Source: Marinobacterium arenosum
Lineage (GTDB): Bacteria; Pseudomonadota; Gammaproteobacteria; Pseudomonadales; Balneatricaceae
Assembly (NCBI RefSeq): GCF_019795155.1
Contig: NZ_JAILYN010000004.1
Location: 1-64,000, forward strand
Length of the DNA stretch: 64,000 nt
Direction: 5' to 3'
In this document: positions 57,313 through 64,000 of the stretch, in pieces
Layout: each line of letters opens with the position of its first letter
Position numbering within the stretch: the first letter of the stretch is position 1
Translations under genes and position numbers: made by a program
The notes under the pieces: model-generated
The model's database searches: none
What the model was told of the DNA's origin: nothing
Seen by the model: only the letters and a program-made list of their open reading frames with translations

Positions 57313-58431
57313 TCAGTCTTCACAGGGTATATATTCGACGATCTCCAGATCAAAGCCGGAGATCGCGTTGAATTTCATCGGCGAGCTGAGCAGGCGCATC
57401 TTGCCCACCCCCAGGTCGCGCAGGATCTGCGAGCCGGTGCCGACGGTCAGGTAGGCGCCGGAGGCGCTGACATTGACCTTGTTGGATTTGCTTCGACCGG
57501 CCAGCACGCCCTGTAGCGCCTCGCCCAGATCCAGCCGTACGCCGGTATCCAGCAGCACCACCACGCCCTGGCCCTCCTGGGCCACCCGCTTCAGCGCACG
57601 GCGCATGGTCCACTTACGCTGGCCGTCGGGATCGACGCCGACCACGTCGCGCAATACCTCGGTGCGGATATGCACCCGCGCCAGGGTCGGCTCGTCGCCC
57701 TTGATCTCGCCCTGGTACAGCGCCAGGTGCGTGCAACCCTGAATCTCGTCCCGGTAGGTGATGTAATTGAAATCGCCGTACTCGGTCGGCAGCACCCCCT
57801 CCTCTTCACGATGGATGGTGTGCTCGTTCATGGTGCGGTAATGGATCAGGTCGGCGATGGTGCCGATCTTCAGGTTGTGCTTCTCGGCGAACTTCTCCAG
57901 ATCCGGGCGGCGCGCCATGGTGCCGTCCTCGTTCATGATCTCGACGATCGCCGCCGCCGGGCCATAGCCGGCCATGCGGGCCAGGTCGCAACCGGCCTCG
58001 GTGTGGCCGGCGCGGCTCAGTACGCCGCCCGGCTGCGCCATCAGCGGGAAGATATGGCCCGGCTGGACGATATCCTCCGGCTTGGCGTCGGCTTTCACCG
58101 CGGTACGCACCGTGTGGGCGCGGTCGGCCGCCGAAATACCGGTGGTCACCCCTTCCGCCGCCTCGATCGACAGCGTGAAGTTGGTCGAAAACTGGGCGCC
58201 GTTGCTCTGCACCATCAGCGGCAGCTTGAGCTGTTCGCAACGCTGGCGGGTCAGCGTCAGGCAGATCAGGCCGCGGGCATGGGTGGCCATGAAGTTGATA
58301 TCTTCCGGTCGCACCATCTCGGCCGCGATCACCAGGTCGCCTTCGTTTTCGCGATCCTCGTCGTCCATCAGGATCACCATCTTGCCCTGACGGATATCTT
58401 CGATCAGTTCTTCAGTGCTGTTCAGCTTCAT
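57313..58431 (-). CDS. ribBA: 3,4-dihydroxy-2-butanone-4-phosphate synthase with degenerate GTP cyclohydrolase II domain
   Basis: A 372-residue two-domain protein. The N-terminal RibB domain (about 1-200) is complete: [28 protein letters not shown] and [16 protein letters not shown]. The C-terminal domain (about 210-370) has the RibA fold ([20 protein letters not shown]) but lacks the three zinc cysteines; [13 protein letters not shown] stands where HSEC..CDCG should be. It cannot be a normal cyclohydrolase; the working RibA is at 50008-50622. This kind of RibBX protein occurs in other gammaproteobacteria. Confidence 0.94.
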   Translation of the reverse strand: MKLNSTEELIEDIRQGKMVILMDDEDRENEGDLVIAAEMVRPEDINFMATHARGLICLTLTRQRCEQLKLPLMVQSNGAQFSTNFTLSIEAAEGVTTGISAADRAHTVRTAVKADAKPEDIVQPGHIFPLMAQPGGVLSRAGHTEAGCDLARMAGYGPAAAIVEIMNEDGTMARRPDLEKFAEKHNLKIGTIADLIHYRTMNEHTIHREEEGVLPTEYGDFNYITYRDEIQGCTHLALYQGEIKGDEPTLARVHIRTEVLRDVVGVDPDGQRKWTMRRALKRVAQEGQGVVVLLDTGVRLDLGEALQGVLAGRSKSNKVNVSASGAYLTVGTGSQILRDLGVGKMRLLSSPMKFNAISGFDLEIVEYIPCED

Positions 58432-58448
58432 AATCTTTCCCGTTCGCC

Positions 58449-59120
58449 TCAGCGATTCAAAAATCCGGATTGCGCCAGCAGCTCCATGCTCAGGCCGCCG
58501 CCAGCCGATTCAGCTTGCGGTTCGGTCGCAGCGCCGCCCAGCAACCGTTCAAGGTAGCGGGCAATGATATCAACTTCCAGATGCACCGGATGACCCGGGC
58601 CATACTGCTGGATAATGGTCTGCTCGGCGGTATGCGGCACGATGTTCAGTTCGAACAGCTCGCCGTCGACCGCGTTGACCGTCAGGCTGACGCCATCGAC
58701 GGTGATCGAGCCCTTGCCGGCGATATAGCGGCGGATGTTCTGCGGTGCACGGATCGCCAGCCGGATCGAGCGGGCATCATCATAGCGCTCGACCACCTCG
58801 CCGACTCCGTCCACATGGCCGGTGACGATATGGCCACCGAACCGGCTGCTGGGCATCATCGCCTTTTCCAGGTTGACCCGCTCACCCACCTGCAGCTGTT
58901 CAAAGCGGCTATGCGCCAGCGTCTCACGCGACACATCGGCCCAGAAGCCGTCGCCCGGCAACTCGACCGCGGTCAGGCAGATGCCGTTGGTGGCGATGCT
59001 GTCGCCCAACTTGACGTCGGCCAGGTCCAGCGCGCCGGTGCGGATATAGAGCCGCATATCGCCCTGCTGCATCTCGATCGCCGCGACCATGCCCACCGCT
59101 TCGATAATTCCAGTAAACAT
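58449..59120 (-). CDS. ribE: riboflavin synthase, alpha subunit
   Basis: A 223-residue enzyme with two tandem lumazine-binding domains (about 1-95 and 96-200). It starts MFTGIIEAVGMV, the near-invariant MFTG; the second domain has FGGHIVTGHVDGVGEV. It dismutates two lumazines to riboflavin. The ATG overlaps the ribD stop (TGATG), implying coupled translation; the codon before it is a rejected TTG. Also called ribC in some species. Confidence 0.96.
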   Translation of the reverse strand: MFTGIIEAVGMVAAIEMQQGDMRLYIRTGALDLADVKLGDSIATNGICLTAVELPGDGFWADVSRETLAHSRFEQLQVGERVNLEKAMMPSSRFGGHIVTGHVDGVGEVVERYDDARSIRLAIRAPQNIRRYIAGKGSITVDGVSLTVNAVDGELFELNIVPHTAEQTIIQQYGPGHPVHLEVDIIARYLERLLGGAATEPQAESAGGGLSMELLAQSGFLNR

Positions 59121-60256
59121 CAATCGGCCTCCCGATACTTCGGCTGCAGTGTAAAACAGAGATCCCCGCCCACCTGGCGACAGTCCAGCACCTTCAGCGG
59201 GATCTGCTGGGCCATCCGGGTCAGCGGCAGCTCAAGCAGCGGCCGGCCATCCGAACCCATCAGCGTGGGTGCCATGAACAGCACCAGCCGGTCCGCCAGT
59301 TGTTGTTCGACGAAGGCACCGGCCAGGGTAGCACCGGTCTCCACCAGCACCTCGTTGCACTGCTCATGCTGTGCCAGGTACCGGAGCAGCGCAGACAGAT
59401 CGACCCGGCCATCCAGTGCCGGCAACGCCAGCAGTTCGGCGCCAGCCAGTTTCAGCGCCTGTTCGTTTCCCGGCCGCTCACCGACATGGACGAGCAACGT
59501 GCGGCCCGCTTGTTTAAGTATGTTCGCGTCCGGCGGCGTGCGCAGCCGACTGTCCAGCACCACCCGCAACGGCTGGCGGCAGACGATCTCGGCGGCGTTA
59601 TCCAGCCCCAGTTCGGTTTCACGCACGGTCAATGCCGAATCGTCCTGCAGGATCGACTCGACCCCGCTGATGATCGCACAACTACGCGCCCGCAGCCGCT
59701 GCACCTGGCGGCGCGCCTGCGGCCCGGTGATCCACTGGGACTCGCCGCTGCGCATCGCGGTGCGACCATCCAGGCTGCCGGCCAGTTTCAGGGTCACCAG
59801 CGGCATGCCCTGCTCCATCCGCTTGATAAAGCCGGGATTGAGCTCGCGCGCCTGCGCCTCGAGCAGGCCGTGCTCGGCAACGACAGCGGCCTCGGCCAGC
59901 AGTTTCATGCCACGCCCGGCGACCTGCGGGTTGGGGTCGACCATGCCGGCCACCACCCGCGCCACGCCGGCGCGAATCAAGCCTTCGGCACAGGGTGGCG
60001 TGCGGCCGTGGTGGCTGCAGGGCTCCAGCGTCACGTAAGCGGTAGCGCCGCGGGCCTGCTCACCGGCGTGGCGCAAGGCATTGACCTCGGCATGACCCTC
60101 ACCTGCGCGCAGATGGAAGCCCTCGCCAACGATCAGGCCATCTTTGACCAGCACGCAACCGACCCGCGGATTGGGCGCGGTGGTGTACAGCCCGCGCCGC
60201 GCCAGGCGGATCGCCCGCGCCATGAATTCACGGTCCTGAATGCTGAATGCTGTCAT
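59120..60256 (-). CDS. ribD: bifunctional riboflavin deaminase/reductase RibD
   Basis: A 378-residue enzyme. The N-terminal deaminase has zinc ligands H55 and E57 in GEGHAEVNAL and C80 and C89 in EPCSHHGRTPPC. The C-terminal reductase (about 148-365) has VTLKLAGSLDGRTAMRSGES and LVETGATLAGAF. The frame is open to 60397, but the ATG at 60256 matches homologues and has GGTGG upstream. It lies 34 bp after nrdR. Confidence 0.95.
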   Translation of the reverse strand: MTAFSIQDREFMARAIRLARRGLYTTAPNPRVGCVLVKDGLIVGEGFHLRAGEGHAEVNALRHAGEQARGATAYVTLEPCSHHGRTPPCAEGLIRAGVARVVAGMVDPNPQVAGRGMKLLAEAAVVAEHGLLEAQARELNPGFIKRMEQGMPLVTLKLAGSLDGRTAMRSGESQWITGPQARRQVQRLRARSCAIISGVESILQDDSALTVRETELGLDNAAEIVCRQPLRVVLDSRLRTPPDANILKQAGRTLLVHVGERPGNEQALKLAGAELLALPALDGRVDLSALLRYLAQHEQCNEVLVETGATLAGAFVEQQLADRLVLFMAPTLMGSDGRPLLELPLTRMAQQIPLKVLDCRQVGGDLCFTLQPKYREAD

Positions 60257-60290
60257 TGAAGCCACCCGTCTATCACGCCTGATGCCAACC

Positions 60291-60767
60291 TCAGTCCGTG
60301 CCGTTGTCGACGCCGTCGCGCAGCGACATCCGCTCGATCTCTTCACGGAACTCGTTGATATCCTGGAAACTGCGATACACCGAGGCAAAACGGACATAGG
60401 CCACCTCGTCCAGCTTGCGCAGTTCGGCCATGGTCACTTCGCCAACCTGGCGGGACGGCAGTTCGCGCTCGCCGGTGGCGCGCAGGCGATGCTTGATGCG
60501 GTTCAGGCAGGCTTCGACATCCTCCACCGACACCGGCCGTTTCTCCAGCGCCCGCTGGATACCACCGCGCAGCTTCTCATCGTCGAACGGCTGGCGCGAG
60601 CCATCGCTCTTGATCACTTTCGGCATCAGCAGTTCGGCGATTTCGTAGGTGGTGAAACGTTCATGACAGGCAACGCACTCGCGGCGCCGACGGATCTGCT
60701 GACCTTCAGCCACCAGCCGGGAATCGACCACTTTGGTTTCATTGGCACCGCAAAACGGACAATGCAT
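60291..60767 (-). CDS. nrdR: transcriptional repressor NrdR
   Basis: A 158-residue repressor of ribonucleotide reductase genes. A zinc ribbon (C3, C6, C31, C34) starts [17 protein letters not shown], followed by an ATP-cone domain ([20 protein letters not shown]). It is regularly found upstream of ribD in gammaproteobacteria. First gene of the riboflavin run. Confidence 0.97.
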   Translation of the reverse strand: MHCPFCGANETKVVDSRLVAEGQQIRRRRECVACHERFTTYEIAELLMPKVIKSDGSRQPFDDEKLRGGIQRALEKRPVSVEDVEACLNRIKHRLRATGERELPSRQVGEVTMAELRKLDEVAYVRFASVYRSFQDINEFREEIERMSLRDGVDNGTD

Positions 60768-60843
60768 CTTCGAATCCTGTCATAAAGAGCGAGGGATGAG
60801 AAATCCCTTAAAAAGAGCGCATTACGCTGAAATAACGCAGAAA

Positions 60844-60870
60844 TAAAAAAGGCGGTCCGAAGACCGCCCG
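60844..60870 (-). terminator. terminator of glyA
   Basis: On the minus strand GGCGGTC-TTCG-GACCGCC followed by TTTTTTATTT. The TTCG tetraloop and T-run make it a textbook factor-independent terminator, 24 bp past the glyA stop. Confidence 0.95.
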
Positions 60871-60893
60871 CGCATTGTACCCTGTCTACCCGA

Positions 60894-62150
60894 TCACTTG
60901 TAGACCGGGAAGCGGGCGCACAGCGCCTTGACCTGTTCCTTGACCTTGGCGATGGTCGCCTCGTTGTCGATATCGTCCAGGATATCGCAGATCCAGTTGG
61001 TCAGCTCGCTCACTTCCGCTTCCTTGAAACCGCGGCGGGTCACCGCCGGGCTGCCGATCCGCAGGCCGGAGGTGACGAACGGCGAGCGCGGATCGTTCGG
61101 TACCGAGTTCTTGTTGACGGTGATGTTGGCCCGGCCCAGTGCCGCGTCCGCATCCTTACCGGTGATGTCCTTGTCGATCAGGTCGACCAGGAACAGGTGA
61201 TCTTCAGTGCCGCCGGAAACGATCTTGATGCCACGCTCCTGGAACACCTTGGCCATCGCCTGGGCGTTCTTCACCACCTGCGCCTGGTAAGCCTTCCACT
61301 CCGGCTCCAGCGCTTCCTTGAAGCAGACCGCCTTGGCAGCGATCACGTGCATCAGCGGGCCGCCCTGGGATTCCGGGAACACCGCGAAGTTCAGTTTCTT
61401 CTGCAGCTCCTCGTCGGCACGGGCGGACAGGATCAGGCCGCCACGCGGACCACCCAGAGTCTTGTGGGTGGTGGTGGTCACCACGTCGGCGAACGGCAGC
61501 GGCGACGGGTAGACGCCCGCCGCAACCAGGCCGGCGATGTGCGCCATGTCGACGAACAGGAAAGCACCGACCTTGTCGGCGATATCGCGGAAACGCTGCC
61601 AGTCGACGATACGGGAATAAGCGGAGAAGCCGGCAACGATCATCTTCGGCTTGTGCTCTTCTGCCAAGCGCTCGACCTCGGCGTAGTCGATCTCACCGGT
61701 TGCCGGGTTCAGGCCGTACTGGACCGCGTTGTAGATACGGCCGGAGAAGGACACGGAGGCGCCGTGAGTCAGGTGACCGCCGTGCGCCAGGCTCATGCCC
61801 AGCACGGTGTCGCCCGGCTGGCACAGCGCCATGTAAACGGCGGCGTTGGCCTGGGAACCGGAGTGGGGCTGTACGTTGGCATAGCTAGCACCGAACAGTT
61901 CTTTGGCACGGTCGATCGCCAGCTGCTCAACCACATCGACGTACTCACAGCCACCGTAGTAGCGCTTGTTCGGATACCCCTCGGCGTACTTGTTGGTCAG
62001 CGCGGAACCCTGCGCCTCCATCACCCGCGGGCTGGTGTAGTTCTCGGATGCGATCAGCTCGATATGCTCTTCCTGGCGCAGCGCCTCGGACTGCATGGCA
62101 TTCCACAGCTCGGCGTCGAAATCGGCGATAGTCATGTCTTTGGTAAACAT
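60894..62150 (-). CDS. glyA: serine hydroxymethyltransferase
   Basis: A 418-residue PLP enzyme converting serine to glycine and charging tetrahydrofolate. [18 protein letters not shown], the PLP lysine in [19 protein letters not shown], and [15 protein letters not shown] are family hallmarks. The ATG at 62150 ([12 protein letters not shown]) matches homologues; the frame is open to 62177. A TATACT (62223-62228) about 70 bp upstream may be its -10 box. Monocistronic with its own terminator. Confidence 0.96.
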   Translation of the reverse strand: MFTKDMTIADFDAELWNAMQSEALRQEEHIELIASENYTSPRVMEAQGSALTNKYAEGYPNKRYYGGCEYVDVVEQLAIDRAKELFGASYANVQPHSGSQANAAVYMALCQPGDTVLGMSLAHGGHLTHGASVSFSGRIYNAVQYGLNPATGEIDYAEVERLAEEHKPKMIVAGFSAYSRIVDWQRFRDIADKVGAFLFVDMAHIAGLVAAGVYPSPLPFADVVTTTTHKTLGGPRGGLILSARADEELQKKLNFAVFPESQGGPLMHVIAAKAVCFKEALEPEWKAYQAQVVKNAQAMAKVFQERGIKIVSGGTEDHLFLVDLIDKDITGKDADAALGRANITVNKNSVPNDPRSPFVTSGLRIGSPAVTRRGFKEAEVSELTNWICDILDDIDNEATIAKVKEQVKALCARFPVYK

Positions 62151-62670
62151 TGCTCGGTTGTCCTCTAATACTTGCAATGTGCAACGTACAGCCCTGTGCA
62201 GGGGGCCGGTGAAGGAGCGCGAAGTATACCGTATGAAACGGGGCAGGACACTTGAAAGCCGCTCAGCCCGGCTTCAATGGCTTTCAAGCGGTTATTTCAG
62301 AACCAGCGGTAATCGCAACTCAGGGTGAGCAGGCCGGTTCAAGGACAGGGAGGAATGTCTTTTCAAGTGGCGCTGTTCCACACGGCCTGGACAGCGACTG
62401 TAGCGCTGACGCTGTGTGCCCTTTGGGTATCAGTCGGCCAGGAGCCGGCAAGGCTCCCCAACCGCCTACGGCGGTGGCGCACTGAAGTACGCCCGGTTGA
62501 TTTAATTGGCCGATGCAGGCCGGACAGCGCGGCGCAGCACGGCCACACTGCAGTCTAGATCGCCGCCGATTGCCCGCCAGCCTGAAATTTGACCTGAATC
62601 AGGTTGGCACTCGATAACCGCAATCAGATAAAATCTTGCCATTCCAATTACAGATACAGGTTGTCACTGA
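62151..62670. other. divergent intergenic region between glyA and ettA
   Basis: About 520 bases with no supported gene; short frames here lack ribosome sites and family signatures. It holds the ettA promoter (below) and probably the glyA promoter. A GC-rich stretch with short inverted repeats (CCGCCTACGGCGG at about 62461-62473) is visible. Confidence 0.45.
62604..62632 (+). promoter_or_regulatory. putative sigma-70 promoter of ettA
   Basis: TTGGCA (62604-62609) and GATAAA within GATAAAAT (62627-62632) are 17 bp apart, about 38 bp before the ettA ATG. Confidence 0.5.

Positions 62671-64000
<1,330 letters not shown>

Noticed and set aside
57296-58450. FMN riboswitch upstream of rib genes
   Set aside because: The gaps before ribBA, ribH, ribD and ribA are too short or lack the conserved RFN core sequences.

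Overview
The window looks like chromosomal DNA from a GC-rich (roughly 60%) marine-type gammaproteobacterium, perhaps a relative of the Oceanospirillaceae (Marinobacterium-like). The evidence is the gene order of an aa3-type cytochrome oxidase cluster as in Pseudomonas and its relatives, an AlgQ/Rsd homologue, YheS and EttA, a gmk-rpoZ-spoT operon, a nrdR-ribDE-ribBA-ribH-nusB-thiL-pgpA operon, and flagellar stator proteins closest to the sodium-driven PomA/PomB. The genus is an inference; no 16S sequence lies inside the window.

Layout. 1-435: leader (boxA) and tandem promoters of an rRNA operon that runs leftward out of the window. 460-9295: leftward cytochrome c oxidase cluster (coxB-coxA-ctaG-coxC, SURF1, SCO-like, ctaA, ctaB, YIP1-family protein, DUF2970), with the rightward DUF2909 gene embedded. 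9315-10933: msrQ-msrP. 11008-11187: remnant of an IS110-family transposase. 11358-16552: pssA, a glutamine amidotransferase, a PAS-GGDEF-EAL protein and a lone FliL. 16691-18158: rsd/algQ and a WD40 lipoprotein. 18729-24356: FKBP isomerase, TIGR02444 protein, yheS and a YbaK-HDOD protein. 24738-29725: spoT-rpoZ-gmk-yicC facing rph. 30121-35317: a five-gene envelope lipoprotein operon (COG3014, YcfL, LpoB, an unrecognised exported protein, a CsgG/HfaB protein). 36571-41114: a class V aminotransferase divergent from an Lrp/AsnC regulator, then a chemoreceptor. 41189-49204: pgeF-rluD, bamD, pomAB, xseB-ispA-dxs. 50008-54512: ribA, then a PepSY protein-response regulator-histidine kinase operon followed by two exported proteins that share a WGxSxYDY motif. 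54871-62150: pgpA, thiL, nusB, ribH, ribBA, ribE, ribD, nrdR, glyA. 62671-end: ettA, cut by the window edge.

Most genes are housekeeping. Two things stand out. First, the region 50752-54580 looks like an undescribed envelope system. A PhoQ-like kinase, an OmpR-family regulator and a PepSY protein lie beside an exported acidic protein made of seven ~41-residue repeats, each ending in a WGKSVYDYQS-type motif, and beside a small exported protein that ends in one copy of the same motif. Both motif genes have the same promoter layout: two hexamers (TTTCAG, 5-nt spacer, TTTCAG/C) followed after 10 nt by a TAnnGT -10-like element. This is the type of site OmpR-family regulators bind, so the regulator next door probably controls both.

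Second, four convergent intergenic gaps are filled by tandem arrays of GTAG-headed REP-like palindromes. Each array has its own period (80/85 alternating, 85, 84 and 90-91 bp) and its own consensus, which suggests local amplification and homogenisation. A short 30-residue membrane ORF between 20-bp direct repeats and a Dxs lacking 30 residues of a flexible loop are further oddities.
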